From Thalassolituus sp. UBA1087 (lineage in GTDB: Bacteria > Pseudomonadota > Gammaproteobacteria > Pseudomonadales > Oceanobacteraceae): DNA of 64,000 nucleotides. Location: positions 7,489 through 71,488 of the forward strand of contig DCCG01000044.1 of the NCBI GenBank assembly GCA_002314145.1, read 5' to 3'. The notes beneath the pieces were generated by a model. That model was not told the origin of the DNA and did not search any database. It saw nothing but the letters and a program-made list of their open reading frames with translations. Of the stretch, positions 44,284 to 53,247 are shown piece by piece. Both the position numbers and the translations under genes were made by a program. Each line of letters opens with the position of its first letter. Within the stretch, counting starts at the first letter, position 1.

Positions 44284-45519
44284 TTACAGCATCAGGCCGT
44301 CGAATAATTCCACGGTGACGGTTTCGCCGGCTTCCACGCGTCCGCGTTCCTGCTCCAGTACGATGTAGCAGTTGGCCTGACTGAGCGAGCTGAGAACGGC
44401 TGAACTCTGATTGCCCACCGCCCGCACGTGAAGCTGCCCGTGATCGTCGTAATCGCAGAGTCCGCGCTGAAAATCCGTGCGCCCAGGGCGTTTGCGCAGC
44501 ACGTCCGACGTCTGCGCCCGCAACCTCACAGGTTTTACCTGATGTTCGCCGGCAAGACGGCGCAGCATAGGGGCCGCCAGCTGATGCATGGTTACCATGG
44601 CAGAGACCGGATTACCGGGCAGACCAATAAACAGACTGGACGGCAGATGGCCACAGGCAAAGGGTTTGCCGGGCTTGATCGCCAGACGCCAGAAATCGAT
44701 CCGTCCCAGGGATTCCAGCACATCTTTGGTATAGTCTGCCTCGCCCACCGACACCCCACCGGTGGTCATCACCACATCAGCCTCAGCGTCGGCCTGCACA
44801 AAGGCCTGGCGCAGCGCGGCAGCTGAATCCTGCACTGTGCCCATCGCCAGCACTTCGCATCCCAGCCGTCTGAGCATCGTGGCGATGGTAAAGCTGTTGC
44901 TCTGATAGATCTGCCCGTCTGCCAGCGGCCGTCCGGGTTCCACCAGCTCATCACCGGTGGCCAGCAAAGCAACTTTTAAACGCGGTCTGACGCTGACCTG
45001 AGCAATCCCCACACTGGCCAGCAGCCCGACATCTGCCGGACGCAGGCGGCGCCCGGCGGTCAGCAGTATCTGCCCGGCGCGGATGTCTTCACCGCTGAGC
45101 CGGACGTTGTCGCCCTGATCCGCACCATGGGGGAAGCGGATCAGGCCTTCGTCAGCGACCCCGGTATTTTCCTGCATAACCACGCTGTCGGCCCCTGCCG
45201 GCACCAGAGCGCCGGTCATAATGCGCACGCATTCACCCGCCCGCAGAGTGCCGCGGAACGGATGCCCGGCCATGCTCTTACCGGCCAGCTTCAGCGTATC
45301 CCCGTCTGCCAGATCAGCAGCGCGCAACGCATACCCATCCATAGCGGAATTATCCGCCGGTGGCACATTCATGGCACTGGTAACATCCGCCGCCAACACG
45401 CGTCCATCGGCTTCAGTCAGAGGAATGGTTTGCGCGTCACGGATGGGTTCGACAAAACTGAGCAGACTTTCCAGCGCCTGGTCCAGTGGCGCCAGCCCCG
45501 GGCTGTCACAGGTAATCAT
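44284..45519 (-). CDS. moeA: Molybdopterin molybdenumtransferase MoeA
   Basis: Inserts molybdate into adenylated molybdopterin. Recognisable blocks: ADNSAMDGYALRAADL, VRIMTGALVPAGADSVVMQE, VALLATGDELVEPGRPLADGQIYQSN, TTGGVSVGEADYTKDVL and GLPGNPVSAMVTM. Length 411 is typical. Its ATG overlaps the preceding hydrolase TGA by one base. No other molybdenum cofactor genes are in the window. Confidence 0.95.
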   Translation of the reverse strand: MITCDSPGLAPLDQALESLLSFVEPIRDAQTIPLTEADGRVLAADVTSAMNVPPADNSAMDGYALRAADLADGDTLKLAGKSMAGHPFRGTLRAGECVRIMTGALVPAGADSVVMQENTGVADEGLIRFPHGADQGDNVRLSGEDIRAGQILLTAGRRLRPADVGLLASVGIAQVSVRPRLKVALLATGDELVEPGRPLADGQIYQSNSFTIATMLRRLGCEVLAMGTVQDSAAALRQAFVQADAEADVVMTTGGVSVGEADYTKDVLESLGRIDFWRLAIKPGKPFACGHLPSSLFIGLPGNPVSAMVTMHQLAAPMLRRLAGEHQVKPVRLRAQTSDVLRKRPGRTDFQRGLCDYDDHGQLHVRAVGNQSSAVLSSLSQANCYIVLEQERGRVEAGETVTVELFDGLML

Positions 45520-46187
45520 CAGGCCACCTGCGTACTGACGTTAATGCCGTTTGCCTGCGGCAACCCCAGCGACAGAATCAGCGCATCGCCGGCTTCCAGC
45601 GGGCCGACGCCTGCCGGCGTGCCGGTCATAACAATATCGCCCGGATTCAGTGTAAAAATACGGCTCATATGGGCAATCAGAGGGATCACCGGAAACAGCA
45701 TGTCAGCGCTGCTGCCCTGTTGCTGGACATGACCATTACGTTCCAGTTTCAGTTCAATGGCGCTCCAGTCGGTCACTTTGGCCGCGGCCAAAAATCCAGT
45801 CAGCGGACAGGCGCCGTCAAAGCCTTTCGCCACTTCCCATGGATGGCCTTTTTCTTTCAGTTTTGCCTGCACATCGCGCAGGGTCAGATCAAGCCCCAGG
45901 CCCACCCCGGCAATGCCGGCGGCGACATCGGCATCGCTGGCGTGCTGAAGCCGGTCACCGATCAGCACCGCTATTTCCAGTTCGTGATGTACGGCTCCCT
46001 GACCGGCCGGCACAGTAAAAGATGGTGCTGCCGGAACCGCTGCCGTGGCGGGTTTGATAAAGAGGATGGGGGCGGAAGGTACCGGGTTATTCAACTCTTT
46101 GGCGTGTTCGGCGTAATTACGTCCGACACAGAGTATTTTGCCGGTGGCATGAGGGAAAGACTGGTTTTCCAGGGTCGCATAAAACAT
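45519..46187 (-). CDS. Fumarylacetoacetate hydrolase-family protein (YcgM/FAHD1-like)
   Basis: Single-domain FAH protein of 222 residues, probably an acylpyruvate hydrolase or oxaloacetate decarboxylase/tautomerase. Metal ligands lie in HHELEIAVLIG and GLGLDLTLRDVQ; other family blocks are ILCVGRNYAEHAKEL, KGFDGACPLTGF and GDIVMTGTPAGVGPLEAGD. It is coupled to moeA by a one-base overlap, which is probably just operon packing. Confidence 0.88.
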   Translation of the reverse strand: MFYATLENQSFPHATGKILCVGRNYAEHAKELNNPVPSAPILFIKPATAAVPAAPSFTVPAGQGAVHHELEIAVLIGDRLQHASDADVAAGIAGVGLGLDLTLRDVQAKLKEKGHPWEVAKGFDGACPLTGFLAAAKVTDWSAIELKLERNGHVQQQGSSADMLFPVIPLIAHMSRIFTLNPGDIVMTGTPAGVGPLEAGDALILSLGLPQANGINVSTQVA

Positions 46188-46248
46188 ACAGAAACGGCCT
46201 GATACGTAGGAACAAGGCCGTTATGGTAACGCAACGACAGAAAAAAGT

Positions 46249-46617
46249 TCAGGAAGCTTCGCGTGGCTGACGGATGAGTTCGGCCAGCTCACGATCCACC
46301 GATGACGGATCGAGCATATTGAGTTCCAGCAGCCGGCGCAGACTGGTCATACTGTCGAGATCCATGGAATCACAGGCACAGCCCACCACGTCTTCGTCGA
46401 TATGCACCAGCGAGCAGTTCATCGCGATGTACTCTTCATCAGAAAGCTCCAGTGTCACCGTCAGCTGTTGTTCCAGCTTCCAGTTGACGTTTTCCGGGCG
46501 CACCAGCAGTACCCCCCGCAGACTGATATCCATGCAATGGGTTTCATAGCTTTGGCCACCGGTTTCAACCTTTACCCGCCGCAGAAAATGCACCCGTTTA
46601 AAATGACGTTTATCCAT
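46249..46617 (-). CDS. PilZ-domain c-di-GMP receptor
   Basis: 122 residues, essentially one PilZ domain. Both halves of the binding motif are present: RxxxR at R4-H-F-K-R8 and DxSxxG in MDISLRGVLLV. The start is the ATG at 46617, with AGGG and AGG upstream, rather than a GTG at 46638. A short C-terminal helix follows. Its target is unknown. Confidence 0.88.
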   Translation of the reverse strand: MDKRHFKRVHFLRRVKVETGGQSYETHCMDISLRGVLLVRPENVNWKLEQQLTVTLELSDEEYIAMNCSLVHIDEDVVGCACDSMDLDSMTSLRRLLELNMLDPSSVDRELAELIRQPREAS

Positions 46618-46810
46618 ACCTGCCCTCTGTCGGACCACTGGATGGCCGGGATGACCTGCCAGCGTTAAAGTCCCTATTAGGTTTAGTAGTAATTACTGAT
46701 AACGCAAACGACAGAGCGTCGCAGAAAGTGACGTTTGTGACAGTGCACAAAGCGGAGAACCGGCGCCAGCCACCCTGTGTTGACAAGGCGGCCGGGCGGA
46801 CACGGCGGGC

Positions 46811-48472
46811 TTAAGCCAGACGTTTGTACTTCATACGTTTAGGTGCCGCATCGGCGCCCAGACGTTTTTTGCGGTCTTCTTCGTATTCGGTGTAGTTCCC
46901 CTCAAAGAAGGTCACTTTGGAATCCCCTTCGTAGGCCAGAATATGAGTGGCAATGCGGTCAAGGAACCAGCGGTCGTGGGATACCACCATCACAGTCCCC
47001 GGGAAAGCATCAATGGCTTCTTCCAGTGCGCGCAGGGTTTCCACGTCCAGGTCGTTGGACGGCTCATCCAGCAGCAGTACGTTAGCGCCCTGCTTCAGGG
47101 TATAAGCCAGCTGCAGACGGCCACGCTCACCGCCGGACAGATCCCCGACCCGTTTCTGCTGATCGCCGCTTTTGAAGTTAAAGCGGCCGATATAGGCGCG
47201 GCTAGGATAATCCTTGCCATTAATGTTAATCATATCCAGACCGTCGGAAATGGCTTCCCACACGGTTTTCTTGTCGTCCAGCTCATCGCGCAACTGTTCA
47301 ACGAAGGCCAGCTTCACGGTTTCACCAATGACAACTTCGCCGGCATCCGGCTTTTCTTCTCCGGCGATCATACGGAACAGGGTGGATTTACCGGCACCGT
47401 TACCACCAATAATGCCGACGATGGCCCCCGGTGGTACGGCAAAGTCGAGATCATCGATCAGCATACGGTCACCAAAGGACTTACTGACGTTATGGAACTC
47501 GATCACTTTATCGCCCAGACGCGGACCCGGTGGAATATAAATCTCGTTGGTCTCGTTGCGCGTCTGAAACTCACGTGAATTCATTTCTTCGAAGCGCGCC
47601 AAGCGGGCTTTGCTCTTCGACTGACGGCCTTTGGCGCCCTTACGTACCCACTCCAGCTCATGCTTGATGGCTTTGGTGTGGGCTTCTTCTTCTTTTTTCT
47701 CCTGCTCTAAGCGCTTTTCTTTCGCTTCCAGCCAGGTGGTGTAGTTGCCCTCATAAGGAATACCATGGCCACGGTCGAGCTCCAGAATCCACTCTGCACA
47801 GTTATCCAGGAAATAACGATCGTGAGTGATGGCCACCACGGTGCCGGGATATTCTTCGAGGAATTTTTCCAGCCAGCCAACGGATTCCGCATCCAGATGG
47901 TTGGTCGGTTCGTCGAGCAACAACATATCCGGTTTGGACATCAGCAGACGGCACAGCGCCACACGGCGGCGTTCACCACCGGACAGTTTGGTGACATCCG
48001 CATCCCACGGCGGCAGACGCAGGGCGTCAGCGGCGATTTCCATCTGCCGTTCCATATCGTGGCCACCGGCGGTTTCGATCAGGGCTTCCAGCTCCCCCTG
48101 TTTTTTCGCCAGCGCGTCGAAATCAGCATCCGGCTCGGCATAGGCGGCATAAACCTGTTCCAGCGCTTCTTTGGCTTCGACGATGTCTGATAAACCGTCT
48201 TCCACATTGCCTTTTACATCTTTGCTGGGGTCCAGCTCCGGCTCCTGCGGCAGGTAACCGATATTCAGATCCGGTTGTGGACGGGCTTCGCCGACGATGT
48301 CAGTGTCCAGTCCCGCCATGATTTTCAGCAGGGTGGATTTACCGGCGCCATTCAGACCCAGAACACCGATTTTGGCGCCCGGAAAAAAAGAAAGTGAAAT
48401 ATCACGCAGAATCTGACGTTTGGGCGGAACGATTTTACCCAGACGGTTCATGGTGAAAACGTATTGTGCCAT
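46811..48472 (-). CDS. ettA: Energy-dependent translational throttle protein EttA
   Basis: ABC-F ATPase that binds the ribosomal E site and gates entry into elongation according to ATP/ADP level. Two ABC modules have P-loops GLNGAGKSTLL and GGNGAGKSTLF and signatures LSGGERRRVALC and LSGGERGRLQLA. The linker (about 240-310) contains KKEEEAHTKAIKHELEWVRKGAKGRQSKSKARLARFEE, the P-site interacting arm. Its 553 residues and the N-terminus MAQYVFTMNRLGKIVPPKR are characteristic. Confidence 0.96.
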   Translation of the reverse strand: MAQYVFTMNRLGKIVPPKRQILRDISLSFFPGAKIGVLGLNGAGKSTLLKIMAGLDTDIVGEARPQPDLNIGYLPQEPELDPSKDVKGNVEDGLSDIVEAKEALEQVYAAYAEPDADFDALAKKQGELEALIETAGGHDMERQMEIAADALRLPPWDADVTKLSGGERRRVALCRLLMSKPDMLLLDEPTNHLDAESVGWLEKFLEEYPGTVVAITHDRYFLDNCAEWILELDRGHGIPYEGNYTTWLEAKEKRLEQEKKEEEAHTKAIKHELEWVRKGAKGRQSKSKARLARFEEMNSREFQTRNETNEIYIPPGPRLGDKVIEFHNVSKSFGDRMLIDDLDFAVPPGAIVGIIGGNGAGKSTLFRMIAGEEKPDAGEVVIGETVKLAFVEQLRDELDDKKTVWEAISDGLDMININGKDYPSRAYIGRFNFKSGDQQKRVGDLSGGERGRLQLAYTLKQGANVLLLDEPSNDLDVETLRALEEAIDAFPGTVMVVSHDRWFLDRIATHILAYEGDSKVTFFEGNYTEYEEDRKKRLGADAAPKRMKYKRLA

Positions 48473-48894
48473 GTGAATTTACCTCATATCAGTTGCGGCC
48501 AACGCTACTGAAAAGCAGCGCGTATAGCAACCGCAGCCGCCCGTAAACGAATGTCCGGGCGGGCCGGTGAATAACAACGGAGTCCTATAAAACAGTCAGA
48601 TTATACCGTATCGGCTACCATGGTTTTTTATTTCTGATAAAAAAATCAGTAAACACCGGATCACAGTGTCTGGTTGAACGGCGCGGTTGATCACCCTTTA
48701 CAACAGGCAGCGCAGTGGCGGCCATGGGAGATGACACGGCAGTGCCGGTAAGGTCAATTCCTGCCAGGCTCCCTCACGATTTCCACCACAATTCCCGCCA
48801 TCAGGACGAAACCCATCATACATCCGGTTCAACTACCGGTATCAGGCGCTATACTGATAACGCACCTTAAAAAGTCAGGGGATCGGCGGCAGGA
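48473..48894. other. Divergent intergenic region, ettA / GGDEF-EAL gene
   Basis: No ORF. On the minus strand a perfect TATAAT (48605-48600) could be the ettA -10, though no -35 is seen. On the plus strand TTCAAC (48828-48833), a 16-base spacer and TATACT (48850-48855) could be the promoter of the GGDEF-EAL gene, about 40 bases before its ATG. Confidence 0.35.
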
Positions 48895-51800
48895 ATGCTA
48901 TTTAACATGTTCTCAACAAGCGGCCGGGATATCCCGCTGCGCTCCAGCCTGCTGAATATTCCGTTATTCGTTCTCAGTTTCCTGTCACTGACACTGGTGC
49001 TGGCCTGGAGCAGCTGGCAACAGTACCAGCAGGATAAGGCCATGCACATCAACGAGGTGCACCTCACCCTGGAGAACTACGCTCAGCAGGCAGGACTGCT
49101 GGCCCAGGCCGGCATTGCTGCCAACACTATGTTTGTGCGCGGCTATGCCGATCTGATCGGGAAAACCGCCGCCGGCGATCCACAGGCCAGTGAACACCTG
49201 TGGAATGAAATGCAACGTTCATTTTTTAATATTACCGGCTATACCCTGTTTGACGGCGAAGGCCACTTTCTGCAGCAGGGTGGCGAACAGATTCACAGCA
49301 ACGAAATAGCCGATATATACGTTAATATCAACGCTTCAGGCGGTGATCACGGCCTCTTCCTGCTGCGTTATGGCGGCCGCGGCGGTTTTTATTTTTTCAG
49401 CCGTTTCAGCACAGATGACGGAAAATCCTATATTTTTGTCAGCCGCCGTGCTTACAGCAAGCTGTCACAGATTATATATAACGGCCACTTCCCCGGCTTT
49501 GAAATGCTGCTCATCGATACCCGGACCGAAACGGTCAGCATACGGGAATTTTATTTCGCTGATTCAGACAACCAGCCCGGTCTGAAAGAGGAAGAAAAAC
49601 GCAACATTCTGTTCCGTACCAGCATTCCGTTTTCACATTGGGATGTCGCCGCCTTACCGGTCAAGGATGGTACCAACCCCGGCCTGCTGCAACGCCTCAG
49701 TTCGCCGTTACTGGTGCTGTTAGTGTTCGCCATCCTGGCCAGTATTCTGTGGCTGATTATGCGCCGCCAGGAACGTAAAGCCCGACAGATCGAAGCCATC
49801 CGGCGCCAGACCGAACAACGCGCAGACCGGGTACTGGCGTCGGTTGACGATGCACTGATTTCAACCGATTCCCACGGCGTTATTGATTACGTCAACCCCA
49901 GAGGCGCCGCCCTGTTAATTGAAATGGGGGTGCGTAAATTTGTCGGCGCAGCACTGTCCGACGTATGGCCCGATAAACAGGCGCTGTGGAACCGCGGTTT
50001 ATCAACCGAAGAACTGGAAATGCTGGCCGACAGCGGCCGTCGTATGAAAATCACCATCGGTGACGAAGAACGTATCCTTGAACAGGAGTACAACCCCCTG
50101 TACGAGCGCCGCAAAATCTGCGGTATTGTCTGGCTGTTGCGTGATATTACCGACGCCGAGCATGTAACCCGTGCCATGCAGCAGAGCCAACAGCGTTACA
50201 AGGCTTTGTTTGAAGAATCGGGCGTTGCCCACTGTGTTATCGACGTATCCGCGTTCAACGGCAGTATTGACGAGATTAAAATCGTCGACGTTAACGACGC
50301 TGCGGTACGCATTGCCGGCGCCGACAGCCGTGAACATCTGATCGCCAACTTTAAAGCGCTCAATGCCCGGCCGGATAAACCCCAGTTCGCTCAATCACTG
50401 CAACGGGCGCTGGAGCTTGATCTGGCCACTACTGAATTTGATATCCGGCTGAAATGCTTTGATGGAGAAGTCCGCGATTTCTGGGTCAATCTCAGTCTGC
50501 ATTCAGGCTCCGCTGAGCATGCACTGATGACATTACTCGACGTCACCGAAAGCAAGCAGGCAAACAAACAGATCCGTGAGCGCGAAGCTTTCTGGTCCAG
50601 TATTACCGCCAGTATGCCGGACGTGATTTATGTTCTGGACATCGACGAGAAACTGCAGCCGACACTGGTATACCGTAACCGCGAAGTGGCCGACCTGTTG
50701 GGCTATCCGCCGGAAGCACGGCAGGGTAAACATCACTGGATTGATTACGCCCCCAAAGCCGAAATGGAGACCATCCGCAATAACATTGCCGGCAACCGCC
50801 ATATGAAGCCCGGAGAAACCCGCCAGGCGCAGATGACCTTTATTCATTACGACGGCAGTGAACGCATACTGAAATCCCAGGACACACCCTTGCAGTTCGA
50901 TGAGAAAGGTTATGTCACCCGTTATATTGGCAGTGTCCGTGACGTCACCGATGAAGTGCGTAAACAACAGCAGGTAAGAGATTCCGAACGCCGCTACCGG
51001 CTGCTGGCCGAAAATATCAACGACGTGATCTGGGCGTCGGATTTAAATCTTAACTTCAATTTCGTCAGTGCTTCCGTGGAGCGTATTCTGGGCTATAAAC
51101 AGGATGAACTGCTGAGTGAAGGGGTGAACGCTATTTTCGAAATTCAGGACATCCGCACCATGGTGCATGACATGCGTGCGATGCTGAATAAAGCCCGGCT
51201 TAACCCGGAAAAAGCCAGAACCAATAAAGACCTGATTAAAATCGACATGATGGCGACCAGCAAACAGGGAGACGATGTGCTGCTGGAACTGCAGGCGACC
51301 ACGCTGTGGAATGAAGATAATGAACTGCAGGGTATTCTCGGCATCTGCCGTGACGTCACCGAAGCAAGAGCCATCGAACAGGAACTCAGGCTGGCCGCTG
51401 AAGTGTTTGCCAACAGTAATGAAGCCATCATCATTACCGACAACACCATGAACATTGCCAATGCCAACCGCGCGTTCTGCGCCATCACAGGTTATAAATA
51501 CGATGACGTGATTGGCCGTACCCCGGACTTCCTTATTTCTGATGACCGCCATGACATCACCTTTTATGAAAAAATAGGTCAGGCACTGGTGATCGACGGC
51601 TACTGGCAGGGAGAGATTTTTTATCGCTGCATGGATGGCGAAGTAAGAACCGGCTGGGCAGGCGTAACCGCAATCCGCGATGATCAGCATGAGGTCCAGA
51701 GCCTGATCATTATTATGTCCGATATTACCGAACGTAAAGTGATTGAAGAGCGTATTCACAAGCTGGCCTATTTTGATCCGCTGACAGGTCTGCCAAACCG

Positions 51801-53070
51801 TACCCAGATGCACGAAAAACTGGATGCCATGATCCGCCGGGCCAAAAGTGGCGATCAGTGTCTGGCTCTGTTGTTTATTGACCTTGACCGTTTCAAACCG
51901 ATCAATGATTCCATGGGTCACCCGGCGGGCGATCAGGTGTTAAAGCAGGTCGCTCAGCGCTTACGTGAATGCACCAAGCAGGATGATCTGGTCTGTCGTA
52001 TGGGGGGCGATGAATTTACCCTGGCACTGGGCGGCCTGACGGATGCTGACCAGGCCGGTAACACCGCCATCAAAGTGGCCGAACGCATTCTGCACTGTCT
52101 GAATAAACCTTATGTTCTTCAGCAGCGTGAAGTTTTTATCAGCGCCAGCATCGGCATTTCAATTTATCCCCATGACGGCGAAAGCGTGATTGAACTGCTG
52201 AAGAATTCCGACATGGCCATGTACCACGCCAAAAATCTGGGCCGCGATAACGTGCAGTTTTTCGATGAAAAAATGAACGAGAAAGCCGTCGAGATGATGG
52301 AGCTGGAAAACGACCTGCGCCAGGCCCAGAGCCGCAACGAACTGGAACTTTACTTCCAGCCACAGTATCAGGCCCGCAGCGGCGACGTGGTTGGCGCCGA
52401 AGCCCTGTTACGCTGGCACCATCCGGACAAAGGCATGATATCTCCTGCGGTCTTTATTCCCGTAATTGAAGACACCGGCCTGATCGTTCCGGTGGGCGAA
52501 TGGGTATTAAGCGAAGCATGCCGTCACTTCGCCGCCTGGCAACAGCAGGGACTGAGCGTTAACCGCATTGCTGTCAACGTATCAGCGCGTCAGTTCAAAC
52601 ACGACGGCTTTATCGATGCAGTCAAAAACGCCATTACGGCGGCCGGCATTCAGCCCAGCCAGCTGGAACTGGAACTGACGGAAAGCATTCTGATGGACGA
52701 TGTCGCCCACACTCTGGCGGCGCTGAAGTCGTTGCGTGATATCGGCGTGCGTACCGCCATTGATGACTTCGGTACCGGTTATTCATCGCTCAATTATCTT
52801 AAGCAGTTCCCGGTCGATATTCTCAAAATTGACCGCAGTTTTATTCAGAACCTGCCGCAGAACGCTGACGATGCTCAGATTACCCGTACCATCATCGCCA
52901 TGGCCCATAACCTCGGCATGGGCGTGATCGCTGAAGGGGTGGAAACCCGCGAGCAGCTGGAATTTCTGATCTCCGCTGACTGTGAAGAAGTACAGGGTTT
53001 CCTGCTCAGTAAGCCGTTGCCGGTCAGCGATCTGCTGCCACTGTTGCAGAGCAACAGCCAACAACACTGA
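48895..53070 (+). CDS. Membrane GGDEF/EAL protein with multiple PAS domains
   Basis: 1391 residues. TM1 (about 18-41), an extracytoplasmic sensor of about 225 residues and TM2 (about 268-292) lead to about five PAS modules (about 305-945), then GGDEF (about 950-1115) and EAL (about 1125-1380). The cyclase motif is intact (RM-GGDEF, 1037-1041), as is the phosphodiesterase signature EAL (1169-1171, GAEALLRWHHPDKG) with later DDFGTGYSSLNYLKQFPVDILKID. It could make or degrade c-di-GMP; the balance cannot be read from sequence. PAS ligands are not predictable. It is monocistronic. Confidence 0.93.
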   Translation: MLFNMFSTSGRDIPLRSSLLNIPLFVLSFLSLTLVLAWSSWQQYQQDKAMHINEVHLTLENYAQQAGLLAQAGIAANTMFVRGYADLIGKTAAGDPQASEHLWNEMQRSFFNITGYTLFDGEGHFLQQGGEQIHSNEIADIYVNINASGGDHGLFLLRYGGRGGFYFFSRFSTDDGKSYIFVSRRAYSKLSQIIYNGHFPGFEMLLIDTRTETVSIREFYFADSDNQPGLKEEEKRNILFRTSIPFSHWDVAALPVKDGTNPGLLQRLSSPLLVLLVFAILASILWLIMRRQERKARQIEAIRRQTEQRADRVLASVDDALISTDSHGVIDYVNPRGAALLIEMGVRKFVGAALSDVWPDKQALWNRGLSTEELEMLADSGRRMKITIGDEERILEQEYNPLYERRKICGIVWLLRDITDAEHVTRAMQQSQQRYKALFEESGVAHCVIDVSAFNGSIDEIKIVDVNDAAVRIAGADSREHLIANFKALNARPDKPQFAQSLQRALELDLATTEFDIRLKCFDGEVRDFWVNLSLHSGSAEHALMTLLDVTESKQANKQIREREAFWSSITASMPDVIYVLDIDEKLQPTLVYRNREVADLLGYPPEARQGKHHWIDYAPKAEMETIRNNIAGNRHMKPGETRQAQMTFIHYDGSERILKSQDTPLQFDEKGYVTRYIGSVRDVTDEVRKQQQVRDSERRYRLLAENINDVIWASDLNLNFNFVSASVERILGYKQDELLSEGVNAIFEIQDIRTMVHDMRAMLNKARLNPEKARTNKDLIKIDMMATSKQGDDVLLELQATTLWNEDNELQGILGICRDVTEARAIEQELRLAAEVFANSNEAIIITDNTMNIANANRAFCAITGYKYDDVIGRTPDFLISDDRHDITFYEKIGQALVIDGYWQGEIFYRCMDGEVRTGWAGVTAIRDDQHEVQSLIIIMSDITERKVIEERIHKLAYFDPLTGLPNRTQMHEKLDAMIRRAKSGDQCLALLFIDLDRFKPINDSMGHPAGDQVLKQVAQRLRECTKQDDLVCRMGGDEFTLALGGLTDADQAGNTAIKVAERILHCLNKPYVLQQREVFISASIGISIYPHDGESVIELLKNSDMAMYHAKNLGRDNVQFFDEKMNEKAVEMMELENDLRQAQSRNELELYFQPQYQARSGDVVGAEALLRWHHPDKGMISPAVFIPVIEDTGLIVPVGEWVLSEACRHFAAWQQQGLSVNRIAVNVSARQFKHDGFIDAVKNAITAAGIQPSQLELELTESILMDDVAHTLAALKSLRDIGVRTAIDDFGTGYSSLNYLKQFPVDILKIDRSFIQNLPQNADDAQITRTIIAMAHNLGMGVIAEGVETREQLEFLISADCEEVQGFLLSKPLPVSDLLPLLQSNSQQH

Positions 53071-53122
53071 AGGCTGCCTCTTAACGCCACTACAGTCCTC
53101 ATGCAACAGCCTCATAGCAGCC

Positions 53123-53153
53123 TCATCGTGAAGCGATTTCACCGCCACGATGA
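53123..53153. repeat. Inverted repeat between the GGDEF-EAL gene and glyA
   Basis: TCATCGTG and CACGATGA (8-base arms, 15-base spacer). A second hairpin, GTGAA-GCGAT-TTCAC, shares the left arm, so the two folds exclude each other. There is no T run, so it is not a classical terminator. It lies about 95 bases before glyA. Confidence 0.4.
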
Positions 53154-53247
53154 TTCCTTCTCAAGTGCCTTGCCGCCCAGTTTGCGCTAGAATGCCCGCC
53201 TTTCTTTTTCCGAACTCTGACTTAGCCCTTATTAAGAGGATGCCCTG

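Noticed and set aside
51043..51921. Long minus-strand frame inside the GGDEF/EAL gene
   Set aside because: It is the complement of conserved PAS and GGDEF coding sequence, with His/Phe/Val-rich composition typical of antisense frames and no ribosome-binding site.
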